A stretch of DNA of 64,000 bases from Anarhynchus alexandrinus (lineage: Eukaryota > Chordata > Aves > Charadriiformes > Charadriidae): assembly GCA_008711295.1 (NCBI GenBank), contig VUYV01000074.1:4072797-4136796 (forward strand), given 5' to 3'. Position numbers and translations under genes: made by a program. This document shows, in pieces, positions 1 through 11,805 of this stretch (the stretch's first letter is position 1; each line of letters begins with the position of its first letter). Under the pieces are notes generated by a model that was not told the DNA's origin, ran no database searches, and saw nothing but the letters and a program-made list of their open reading frames with translations.

Positions 1-3000
1 GAACTGCTGTGCCATTTATTTTTAAACACCCTCATTGCTCATGATACTTGCGTCTGCCTTTACTCTCTCACCCACACTGGAGCAGCTGCCCTACTTGTGT
101 GAAAAGGGAACTTCTGAGCTCCAGCGCTTATTAGGATGATGCCTCATGCAAGCGGGCTCCGACTGAGATGCCTGCGTGACAAGTCTCTGTGCAAAAGGCA
201 AAAATGACAGGGGTGGGAGAGAGATCGTGACAAAGCAACAGTCATTTTTCAGCAACAGTACAAAAACAATCCTGGGTCAGTTCATCTACCACAGACTGAC
301 AGTGACAAGGAGTAAAAACTTCATGGGAAAGTGTAAAAAGGTGGAGTAAGCCTACAGCAATATCCCTCTGATACACTTTCCCCAGCATCCAGCAGTGTGT
401 AGCTTAGAGGTTTCTGCAGGCAGACTCGTAATTGCTAACTAGCCTCGGATAGACAAATCCTCTATGAATTTGCACAACTCCTTTTAAACCCATTTATATT
501 TTGGCCTTCATGTGTCATGGGGCAACAAGCTCCACGCTGTAACTATGGGTCATGGGAAATGCTTGCATTTCAATGGCCGCCTGGTAAGTTTATTGGTGCC
601 TGTAATTCTTCTGCAGCATGGAAGGCAGCCAGAACTCGTATCATAATCACCTTTTCCACCCCACTCACTGCCATTCTCATCAGGGGAAAAAGAAGGTTAG
701 CACAAAGAGGAGAGTCCTCTTAAAATGCAATAGCAAATGCCGTGGGTCAGGAGTTCATTATTTTAAGCTGCTTCTTTCCTAGAGCATTATCTCAACAGTT
801 TGGGCCGCTCTATGTCTGCTTTAGAAAGAAGAGGAAGATTATATTCTGGCCGAGGCTTGATGATCAAAAAAAAAACCTTGTCTACCAGCCAATGACAAGT
901 CTGGGCAGAGTGCTTCTGTAAGTGATATCAGTATTATCAGTCCAGACAAATCCTATTGAATAACAGAGAATGGGGCAGAGAGGAAGGAAGGCACCAGGGC
1001 ACATGCATTCCTTCTAGCACTGCTGGCTAATAAATCCTGCTCCAGGGGAAAGAACTGACAAACTCAGTCTGTCTGGTTTGTGCACTGCTAAATTAAAGCT
1101 GATATATAGGAGATTAGTAAGAAGAGCCGTAATAGAAAAATGCTGTCAGGACAAAAGGGAAGATACGGGGATTTGTTAGCAAAGCACACTTTCTCTGTCC
1201 ATCCCACCCTGCAGATAGCTACGCATCAGTCAGACTAGAGCTACAACCACCTCAGAGCAGAAGCAACTGCCTACTGAGTCCACCACCTTGCCTGTAAAAA
1301 CAGCTATCTGGTTGTTTCAAGAGAGGATGCAAAACCCTCAGGTTTCTTCTAACTGTACTACCCTACGACACCAGAAAAGGATTATTCCTTGTGGCCTGTG
1401 GGGTGGCACTGCCCAGAGCCTGCCTTCATCCTGGATCCCAGGCAGCCTGACAGCAGCACTGAGCATCAACATCATCCAAAGCATGGCCTGACAGCTCCAT
1501 GGTTCTCTACACAGTGGCCAGGACCTTATGCTTGGTGGAGGACAGCAGGTACTCACGCTCCTGAGGAATCATCTGACAGGTCTCACTGGGAATTTGTGTG
1601 CAAGCTCCCAAGGCTGGGCTCTGCTCCCAACTAGAGAGAAATCTGTAGGCAATAATCTGCACCCTAATAGGGCATTCATAGCACTTTTTAATCTTCTTTG
1701 TTGAAGCAGAAACATAGATTTAAGGTCCATTTCTCAGGGTCCATCTCCCTGGCTCCTGACTGAGTCTACCTGCGGTGTAGCGCTTTCCTTGAACAGCTCA
1801 GGCCAAGCAAAGGGAAGCAATTCCAGAAGCAACTGTAAACTCAACGCAACTCTCAAATTAGAAATAACCCATCCTCTGTCCAGAGCTAGCCAAATAGCAA
1901 GCAGGGTCCTGAGATGCTCTGAGGTGCTCTGCCCCTTATACCCTGGCTAGTGTGAACAGCAAAACTCACATCTGAGAGCACACCAAGCCTTAATGAATGG
2001 TTTCAGATGCCTGCTTTCAGCCTGCTGGACTATGGCAGGGCCAGGCAGTGGCTCCCAAGACACTATTGCAACCCTGTGTTTGCTCCTCCTAGCAGCACCA
2101 CAGGGGTCTGAGCCAAACTCTGTCTTGAAAGGCAGAATGAAGAGAGAGCAGTGGTGCACAGAGATTTCATTTCCATGAAGCCAATAGCATCGTGGGTTAT
2201 TAGAAGCAATTTTTCCATCCAGGACATTTCAGGCCCAAGGCAACCACTTCAAGAAGAGGACAAAGGAGAACAATACTTCACAGGTTCTGTTTTCCAGCCT
2301 TTCAAGTGTCCTCTAAGTCCCAGCACACAGTGGAGTCCATACTTACTAGTGTTGCATACAAATCTTAACTAACAACTCAGTACTGGCTAGGGATTGATAG
2401 AGAAAAGAAAGAACAAACCTGGCTTGTTCCAAGACAAACTCTCAGTATAGGTTGCATTCCTGGTGTTCCTGTCAACTTAGAAGACCCCCACATGATCTGC
2501 TAACCAAATCCATGGTGACTCTTCCTCTGCCTCTAGGATAGAATATAATGTGCTGTATAATCATGTTGCACAGTGTTTGTGTTGCCAGGAAAGCTGCTTT
2601 AGTGAAGGAAATAAAATAATTTATTCAAGCTACTTTGCAGTGTAAGAAACCTCCTTTCCATGAAGGTGATTGGGCAGTATTATAACCTCTGCTAGACAGT
2701 GTTGTAACCTCCTCTAGATATGGTTGTAAGGTCTGCTCCTGTCTACTGCCCTGATAGATGAGTAAAATCAGCTACGTTTTGGATTTTCATGTTCACATTT
2801 ACTCCAGTTAAGCAATGTGTTTCAAGGACAAAGAGCTCCTGATGTCAGCACATATGATCAAACCTTTCGCAGGCACCTCCATTAAAGTCTATCAGCCTTA
2901 ATTCCTACTCATTGGGTAGACAAGAGTATCCCTTTTTGTCTAACTTGTGTTCTTTGCTCTGCTCTATTTTCTATCATTTTAGATAAAACTAAAACTAACC

Positions 3001-5105
3001 CAGCCTAGGGAGTGTGCTGCAACCTGTTACTGGGAGACCTGCCACTCCCCTTTAACCACCTTAATTCATTTATTACAAAGGAACTTGCTTTGACCTTCAT
3101 TTCCTTCCTTCCTGCTTGTCTCTGCTTAAAGCTTTGCACTTGAACTAAGCAAACATACTGCTAGAGTAGCCATCTGCATAATCAGATCAGCTTGAGGTAC
3201 TATCACGTATTTAATAACAGAGCAGCTCCATCCCCGACCTCACAAGGTTTCCTTGCAGCATCATTCTCCCACTCAGCTCCTCACTTCACCCACAGACTAG
3301 TACACACATGCCATTTTTGAGGGCTGCCTCCCATCAATTACATCCTTGGCTTTGTGTTCCTCTCCCTTGATGAGCTCTTGCACGTATTACACCCTTTTGT
3401 GCTGGTATCAAGCAGTCTTCTGTTGTTAAGAGGCACTTGTTGCCTCCTCTGGAGCTTAGTGATGCATGAGTGCTGGGTTTTCCCTCCTATTCCTCTTGCT
3501 AAAGGGCGAATCTGTCTCCAAAGGCTCTTCCTAGCCCCTCAAGATGCTCTATGACATAAGAGAGAGAAGGGGGAAAAAAACACTGGGTGGAGAAACACAG
3601 GGTTCTTTCTGGTGATTTTTTTTCAATCCTGCACACAGATGGTCCCTGAGGTGTGGGACAATTGTGCCTACTAGGGACACTGCGTTTAACACTTTAGCAC
3701 TGCTTAATATTTCAAGTGATTAACTCTGGAACAAACTCCTATTTAGCTCATAAGATAAATTCAGTACCAGCCTCTCCTCTTGCCTACTGCTTTGCCAGCC
3801 TCACCTGCCTCTCTTCTGTCAGCGTTTGGCTCTCACATTCTTTTTCCAGGCCACTGCAGCAGCTTAGCCCTGCTAGCTTGCTCAACTTCATAGGCTATAT
3901 GTACTGTTATATTGTGGTGACGTCTCTTCCCTTCCCATTATGTCATCCATTACAGTTTAGGGAGGTGTTTTGGCACTCCTGTACTCCTTTCTCACCTCTA
4001 TAATATAATACATCCATCCCTATGGTTTATAGCCACAAATTAGAGAATCCCATAACTTTAAATCCCATCATCACGCTCCAGTGCCACCTACGATAACACC
4101 CTATTTCTCCTCCACTGTGTGGGTTCATCAAACTTGCAGCTTGGGAGAGAAACTGAAAGGCCAGAGAGATTTCTGACTATTTCTATAAGACTGTATGAGA
4201 ATTTTTTCAGTGACTGAGTATCTGCAGCTCTCAGCTGTGCCAAGAGCCATAATCACTAGGCATGAATTCACAAAGAAGACATCAGCCCTTTCACTCAGTG
4301 CCCTGGAACTTATCTCTCATCTTGAATGCCTCTGCTCAGCTCAGCCTTGGTTTCCATCCCATTCACTAATACAGAGATACCTCTGTGTCCATCACACCCC
4401 TAAGAGACTTTTCCTGTCCAAACCATCAGCTCTGCAAATACCTACCAGCAGGCTCCTGGCTCACAGTTTTCACATCATTGCACAAAGCCATCTTTCTTCT
4501 CTCTAGCAGCTGCCTGCTTGTTACCTTTGGTTAAAGCAGAACCAGCTCTGGTCTGAACGAACATTCCAGGATTATAGACTTTACCATCTCTCAGATGGCC
4601 ACTTCTCTGACAGCTCCTCACTAGCTGAGGGAGAATGTAATGGAAGAATACACAGGAAACTCGGAATCCACAACTTAAGAGTGTCCCTTATCCACCTTAC
4701 TGGTGCCAGTGGGTGCCACAACCATTGGTTTATGCCTTAAGACACTTCTAAGGGCCTGGGAAAGCTCTTAAGGGACGATCTGCCCCTGGATTCTGTGGCT
4801 GAGCTCATAAAAAGGTTGTCGGCCACATTTTATTAGTTTGAGATCAATGTATCACCCCCTTGGCATTTTTTAACATGCTGGTTACTACACAGCTTTTGTT
4901 TCCAGATATGATACTCAGAGGGAAACCTAATATTCATGCGTGCACCTGCTGACACAACAGGAGGACTCTGAAGCAGTAGATGTGTGCAACCTGATCTCTT
5001 ACTTACATCAACCATCCCAGGCTGAACATAAAGCACAACACCCCCAGCCAGGAGCAGGGCCACTTAAACCCATTAGAGTGGTCTTCGCTGTGACTAAGCA
5101 GCACA
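1..5105. other. Intronic stretch without recognised gene
   Basis: Unique-looking AT-leaning DNA with stops in all frames. The only structured element noticed is a degenerate three-unit tandem repeat at 2676-2741. The 3354-4500 part is pyrimidine-rich on the + strand, without a tract long enough to call. Open frames such as 1389-1634 and 4195-4506 have no recognisable content and overlap others on both strands. Confidence 0.6.
2676..2741. repeat. Degenerate 22-bp tandem repeat, three units
   Basis: Units at 2676-2697, 2698-2719 and 2720-2741 share the pattern AGTRTTRTAACCTC..CTAGA. Units 1 and 2 differ at about five positions and unit 3 is more diverged. It looks like an old minisatellite remnant. 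Confidence 0.5.
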
Positions 5106-5106
5106 N
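5106..5106. other. Single-N assembly gap
   Basis: A lone N sits directly before a G-rich 18-bp repeat (units from 5107 and 5125). The gap probably hides further copies of that repeat. Confidence 0.75.
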
Positions 5107-5138
5107 GATGGGGAGGACCCGGAGGATGGGGAGGACCC
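5107..5138. repeat. G-rich 18-bp minisatellite remnant at a gap edge
   Basis: GATGGGGAGGACCC occurs at 5107-5120 and again at 5125-5138, a period of 18 bp. The array abuts the N at 5106, so copy number in the real genome is probably larger than shown. Confidence 0.6.
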
Positions 5139-5142
5139 TGCA

Positions 5143-8100
5143 GCCCTGCGCTCAAGGCCACAAGATTTCAAGCACTACACATAACAAGAGCAAAATGTGG
5201 ATGGGAGGTAGGGCATGCTTTGAGTCCAGGGGACAAGATAATTTTGCTCTTTCTGCAGGACTCCTGTTTAGTTTGCTGCAGCCCAGATCGTGGTCGTATG
5301 CTGGCAGTGAAGGGCTCATCCAGGAGAGGAGAGTGCAACATCTGGGTCACTATAGCAGGAGCACCTACCCCGAGGCGGAGGGGAGAGTGTGGCTACCGCA
5401 GAGATTTGCCTCCTCTTTGAAAGGGGCACAAAGGGATTCTGAGTCTCCTGGATTTAAATCCTGGCAGAGGTCAGTGCCAGCTTCTTTTCAATATCCCCTA
5501 AGAAGGTCAACACGATAAAAGCTCACCCCCTCAGTACTCAACAATCAGCGATTAGCAACCACTTGAACAGCAGCAATAGGTTCTCCTCCTCTCCCCCAGT
5601 TTTATTACCCAGCAAGTCTGTGAGTGGGTTCAAAGGAACAGATGTCTTCATTGTGCCTTCCCCCTCCTTTAGCTCACAGGAAGAGGTGGAGCAGAGAGAA
5701 ATTAATTTCCTCCAAATTATGTTTTTAGCCTGCTGTACCCTCTCCACTATTCAACGGTCACAGAGCTAGAGAGGGAACTGCAAACTTCTGACACTGCAGC
5801 AACTTATTCAGAGTGCAAGTGACTAAGAAGTTTTACACTTTGAATACACAGAACACCCTCTTTATCCGATTAGCACCCACGCTTCCATTTAAAATCTTTG
5901 TGGTAAAAGTAAATTAAAGCTTGGTAAACACATTTTACTTCATCTCTGCATCCACCTGGGCTTGGGTTTGTGTTTACTGGGTGGCTTTTAACCTACTGAG
6001 GCACACGTCAGTCTGCAATATGCATCACTTTACTGTTCAGCACCAAAGCATGTTCTGAGTGAAATTCAAGGGACCAAAAAGTACTACATCATTAAAGAGA
6101 ATTTGGTAGCAATACAAAAGTGCTATTAACCCAGCCTCTACTGCAAGCTCTTCTGTCAGCGTTGCCAAAAAAGTGCGAGAGATGCAATTCATGATTAGCA
6201 AAGTGTTGCCATTGCAAGCCTGTAGGATGAGCCCAGTCTATTTGCCACTTGGTGCTGCCTTTTGCTCAGACACAGGCAAAGGTAGTAAAAAGCCTTCCTG
6301 GCAAAAACTACAAGCATTTTGGCAAGTTTCTGCTGACAGAGGCTGCCCTTACTAACCTGAAAGGACATCAAGTCTCCTGCTTTGAAAGCACCAGCCCCTG
6401 CACTTACAGCTGCATGAAAATCTTCAGTGGCTGGCTAGAGAACAGAGGACACAGCATCAAACACAAAAGAAACCAGAGAGGCACAGCTGGGACCCCAATT
6501 GCCTTATTTAATAATTACATAGAAAGAGGCAAGCCAGACTGTGCAAACATTGCCCCCTCCCCAGGCAGCTGGACTCTACAGGCACAGAGCATGGCGAGCA
6601 CCACCCACTGTTTAAAGGACCACCATCTCCCATGGAACACCAAGGTTACATCCAATAGTATGCAGTAGCCCAAGTATGTCACGCTTGACCTCTCCCAAAT
6701 TACCAGGAGATGTACCAGGGGCATTGAGCAGAGACCGCTCTTTTGGCTGCTGGCACAGGAGATCTGGGTTATAGACTACAGTCCAGAACCAACAACAACA
6801 GGGAGGTATCCTGATTTCTAATGGAAAGCAGGTAGGGCTGCTGAACCATAGAGAGAACTCCCAGAGGACAGATACTGAGAGGAACTATTGTGCCAAGGTG
6901 CAAACAGCTTTCCCATGGGAACAGAATGACAACCCTGCGTTTCTCATCTCCATCCCCTCCTGACTCAGCAGTCACAGAAACAAACCACAGCTCTTCCTGT
7001 AGTTAGTTCTCTTTATTGAGGCAGAATGTAGTATAGATTTCAGCAGAAGACTCTGACAGAGCTGAAGTTTTTCTGGGAACAGGGAGGTGAATCAATCCCC
7101 ACCACCACTATCACCTGTAGACATTTCTTCCCTTTGATGCATCCATGAGTGAGGCTGTTAGCACCCCATGTTCTGGCTGCTGGAGGCAGCTGATACCCTG
7201 CAATAATTTTGCATAAATGTGATTTCTGACAGTCATAGTCACAACACTGTAGACTCCACATTCTCCAATGCCAAGACTTGCTACTCTGTATTCACCATAA
7301 ATGCCCTCCGTGCAGTAAAAAACATGTCTGGTTCAGCTGTTCATCAGTCAAGATTAATACTTCCCTATTATGGGTTACAAAACAGCCAGATACTGCTCTT
7401 TGGGTTGGATTCCCCAGGCACCAACAGCAGCACACTTCACTTGGACTTCACCCATATATAAAAGTTTAACTTGATTTAGGGTTAAAGCGCTCTGATTTAC
7501 AACATCAGCAGTAAAGTCCAAAGAGCTGCACTGTTAAGACATATTGACTGAATTTGATCAAGCACTTCTTCTCATTCTTTGCACTTCTCTGTCTACATAT
7601 AAGCAAATTTTAAACAAACAAATGTGCATTTACAGTGCTAGACTTTCAGGCAGCTGCCCAGTCCCTTCTCTGGCATGGGTCTGTTTATACATCTAACCTC
7701 AAAAAAGCTTATTCCATTGGGTTTCTGGGACACTGCCAAGTGTGACTGCAAAGGGTAAAATAGGTGAGCTACTCACATTCCTATTTATGAAAACATGATT
7801 TCCTCCATCTCAGCAGAAGGTGGAAGGAAATACATTTGGCCAAGAAGACCCCAGTGACATCTATGCTGACGGTATTTGACAATAAAGGAACACTTGGAGA
7901 GGGAGAAGCAGTGTGTAATTTGGGCACAGGCTGTATGTAAGCACCTGCACATATTAACCAAGCCTATTGCAATCACATTTCTGTATTCCTTTCGTGCTGC
8001 TGCGCTGGTAGCACCCAGTGCTGGACACACATTTCCAGTACCTCCCTGGCCTCATGGCACAAGACCTCTGTTATACCTTTGCTAAATCAAAGGGAACTGT

Positions 8101-9781
8101 ACCTGACATGGCTGCAGTTACAGAGATGGCAGAGCCAGCCCAGCATTTCTATCAAGTTATTCCTTTTCTCAACCCAACAGCCAGCTGAGAGTTCTGGAAG
8201 ATGTTTTGGCGCCAGTTTTAGCTGAATCATCTAGTAATATAAGCCACATCTGTTCCACACACGGTCTGGAAAGCATCTTTTCTTTAGCAATTTCAAAGGA
8301 GGAGAAGGTAAAATTGATAGCAGCTTGGCTTGTGGTCCTGTGCGCACAGCAGACCAAGGGAATCAGCTTTTCTAGTCCAGACTGCAAAAGGGAAATCAAT
8401 CCAGTTTATTCTCTGTAACTCACTAAACCAGCTCAATTATTGCTAGAGACAGTGAGCAAACCCCTGCCAAGCTCCTCAACAGGGGAACTTCCAGAAACAA
8501 GTAAGACAAACCCTAAAAGATGATCAGCAGGGATTTTTGCTGAGATGCAAAGAGAAGCAATCAAAAAACCAAGCAACTGCAAACAGTCCAGCCAATGGTT
8601 AGAACAAACCCATGAAAGTGAAAGTTAACAAAGCAACAGAAGGCACAGGACTAATTAAAATGCTTCTGCTACTTATATCCTAAAGACATCTTCAAAGCAA
8701 AGATGATGGTCTTCCGTTAATCTTTGCATAGACTTGAGTGCTATAGGACTCTGTTGCCAACCAAGAACTCCTAGAGGTACAAGCAATATAAACCAAAAGC
8801 CTCTGTTTCAACAGGAAATGCTAGTTTAAGTACCACTGCCAACCATTAACCTGACACTGGTGGGATGGCTTTGCTGGATGTGTATCAGATGAAACAGTAC
8901 TGCTGGTTCATTCCCTGCCAAGCCCTCATCAGATAGTGTGTGTGCCTCTCTGGCCTCAGCTTCAGGAGCTACATGAAGATGTCTGTCACCAGAACATTCT
9001 TCTGGGGCAGAAATCTTGGGTAGAAAAAACAGCTTCATGTTGTCTCTTTTCTGAAGCCTCACATTTGGAAATCTGGCATGTACAGCCTCACCTGCGGTAA
9101 TCATAAGGTGTATGCATCTCCTGATGCCCAGAAGAAAAGACTAAGAGACAGAAGAATCCAAGCTCCTTGCACAGTGCTCACTACCACTGAGCACACAGTA
9201 CACCATTTCAGATCAGTGACTGAGCTCTCAGCTCTTCAAGAGGCAGATTAAAACTCCTTGCTGCATTGGGACAGAAAGAAAAACAAAGAAAAAAGAAAGA
9301 GATTTAATAGCTTTGCTCACTCACAGCTCCTCCTTAAAGCTGCAAAGAGTTAAGTAGAGACTGACCATAGCTTAGGTTTTGTCCTCATCAACCTTGGCTG
9401 CATGCTTTCAATACCAATGAAGACAAGAGTCAGAAGAAAAATAAAGTGAGAACAGGCAGATAAGGGGATTTTGAAATGATCCAAGCCAAGCACTGCTGTC
9501 TTATGCTGTCCTTGAAAAGGGAAGTGAGACATCTTTTCAGAAAGAGCACTAGAAGTACAAAAGTGATATGTCTATGACCATTTTAGGTTGCAAAGGCCAC
9601 ATTATGACCTGAATAATAAAAAATTGCTCCTTCCTTTCCTCTTGGGCACTAAAAAAAACTAAGCAAGCTTGCAAATAAGAGTCAAACCTTCCATTTGCTT
9701 TTCTTCTCCCTCCTCAACCACCATTTCAGTATCTCCCAGATCTAGTTTTCCCTCGTGCCAAGTTAGCACAATGAAGGGTTG
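5143..9781. other. Intronic stretch without recognised gene
   Basis: No exon-like block, RNA gene or recognisable transposon was seen. Open frames here are short, overlap on opposite strands and lack family motifs. The DNA is moderately AT-rich with short purine runs, e.g. 9270-9300. Confidence 0.55.
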
Positions 9782-9794
9782 TTTTTTTTTTTTT
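9782..9794. repeat. T13 homopolymer
   Basis: An uninterrupted run of 13 T. Possibly the relic of a poly(A) tail on the minus strand, but no adjacent retrocopy was recognised. Confidence 0.7.
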
Positions 9795-9914
9795 CTTATA
9801 TAGTGCTAAGGTACAGAGAAAACTGAGCCAGTCTGGGCAGGAAACATAATATACTGTAAACTGTTGTGGACAGAATGATCAAAACTACTTCAAGAATGGT
9901 CTTAAAAACAAAAA

Positions 9915-9932
9915 GGGGGGGGGGGGGGGGGG
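9915..9932. repeat. G18 homopolymer
   Basis: Eighteen consecutive G follow an A-rich segment. The local DNA is otherwise AT-rich, so this is either a genuine poly(G) microsatellite with G-quadruplex potential or a run-length error like those at 28128-28237. Confidence 0.7.
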
Positions 9933-10769
9933 AAGAGCAAACACCTTTCTAGGCCATTAACAGGACACACCACAATTGGTTTCAGAATTAAGCTGCAAAT
10001 GAGAATTTGTAGTACCATTTTCAAGCTCAGTTCAAGGTAACAAAGTTTCACATTAAGAAGACTGTGGCGACTTGGTCAGGCCCTCTATTGTGTGTGCATC
10101 TGTCTTCTCAGATCGTCACTGTCATGTGCAGAGACTTCAATTTGTCTCACTATTTTGAAAAGTTCACTTTACAAACCTACAAACCTGTCAAGAAATGCAG
10201 GAACCATTGCTCCATTCACTACGGATCTTCTGTATGAAGAATCTTGTACAAATCAAGATGCTGAGGACGGGAAAACTGAATTGAATATTGAAGAAACACT
10301 GATTTAGAAGAGGGATAAGTCCAATCCCATCCTCAAAGGCTACAGTGGAAAGAACTGCATCAGAACATTTGTGAAAGGAGACAAACGCTTTTCTGTTACA
10401 AACTGGAGCTAAACCTAGAGCACTGGAAAACCCTGAACACCCTCCTTGTTACCAAATAAATCCTCCTGTTTTGAATGCCTACTGTTATTAGTTCAAGATT
10501 CTTTATATAAAGCGGGGGGGAGGGCTCTAGAAATGAATTTTATTTTTTCTTAAAAAAGTAAAAATAAAAATAAACCTCCCCAAAAGCCTCCAAGCTTACC
10601 CTCTCTCCAGGAATTAGGAATTTGTACAAAGCATCCTTGACCTGACAAAATCACAGTTTAGAAGAAGGCTACACAGCAGCAAAGAAAAGATGGACAAAAA
10701 AGAGTCTATATGCATGTTATATGCCATGTATACAGCACCACGTACATACCATGAATCACAGTCAGCCAA

Positions 10770-11000
10770 ATGTTTTCATGACGTGGCTTGTATATTCGGA
10801 TCCAACCAGTGTGCACCAATTAGCCATCCTTTCCAAATAGCTAAATACAATAGTTACTTATGGCTAGAGACATTTTGTTTCAAAATAGCCCAATGCAAAA
10901 TTTGCAACATTGAAGCAAAACAAGAAGATATTAGTTTGCAAGTAATCCTGCTGGCCTAGGAGATCAGCATTCCCAAATTATTATGATTTTATTATTGGAA
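10770..11000. promoter_or_regulatory. Possible conserved noncoding element in intron 1
   Basis: AT-rich, non-repetitive sequence with clustered motifs: a CRE-like TGACGTGG near 10780, CCAAT-like and TAGCCAT boxes, ATGCAAA near 10893, and an AAATTATTATGATTTTATTATTGG stretch near 10975-10999. This texture is typical of developmental enhancers, but nothing proves conservation. It rests only on motif density. Confidence 0.22.
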
Positions 11001-11797
11001 AGAAAAGAGCTTTGCTTTTACAGAAAACAATCAGCATGCAGTTTGGACAGAGAGCGATCACACCTCTAGATGGATGGAGAATGGGAGAGAGGGTGAAGCT
11101 TCAGTGCAAATCCAACCCTGCATGTGAAATGGAAACAACCAGTGCGTTTTCACCGTAGGCTGAGGCTGGACAAGTAAATATGCACCTCCTTGGTCTGTGC
11201 AGACAGATGCCAACAGGGAAGATGAAGCTCTCCCCGTGTGGCAGAACATGCTTGTGGCATGTCAGTCCGATGGCTCTGTTAGGTGTAAATGCACTTCAGG
11301 TGTTCATAGCACTTCCCTGCCAAAACAGACTGTAGTCTGGGTTAGCACTGTGTGTGTACCCAATTTAGGAGTGCTTCTGGAAATTTACAGGTAAGGAAAA
11401 TATGGGTGCTGGGAAAAACAGGTCATAAAAAACCAAGACTATTTAAATGTAAAATACAATGCAGCAAAGCGCACTCTGTGACCACAGTAAGTCTCTTAGG
11501 AACCATGAGATTTCCTGACAGATCGCTGGTAAGCACAGACTATTTCTACCTCCCTTAGACAGCTAACAGGATCCAGCCCTTCCCACCACTTAAAATTCAA
11601 TACTGTAAGAGACTGCCGACTCCTCTGTACATCGGAAGCAATGGGAGAAGCGAACAAAGCTGCTTTACTTTCCTCTAATCTTTCTCCCTTGTGTGCCTGC
11701 ACCAGATGGTGCCGAGCTGCAGGTTGGAGGGAGATAATAAACCAAGAGGAAAAAAAAAATGGTAGTATTAGATTATAAAACAGCTGACCTTCAAATA

Positions 11798-11805
11798 TGA
11801 CGTCA
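11798..11805. promoter_or_regulatory. Full palindromic CRE (TGACGTCA)
   Basis: A perfect CREB/ATF site in intron 1, one of few CpG-containing motifs in the region. It is flanked by AGCTGAC at 11783-11789 and GTCAGCT ending at 11808, which form an inverted pair, and by a TGACCT half-site at 11786-11791. Whether it is bound is unknown. Confidence 0.4.

Noticed and set aside
4940..5518. 192-codon plus-strand open frame
   Set aside because: It runs through the N at 5106 and the 18-bp minisatellite, overlaps other frames, and has no family motif.
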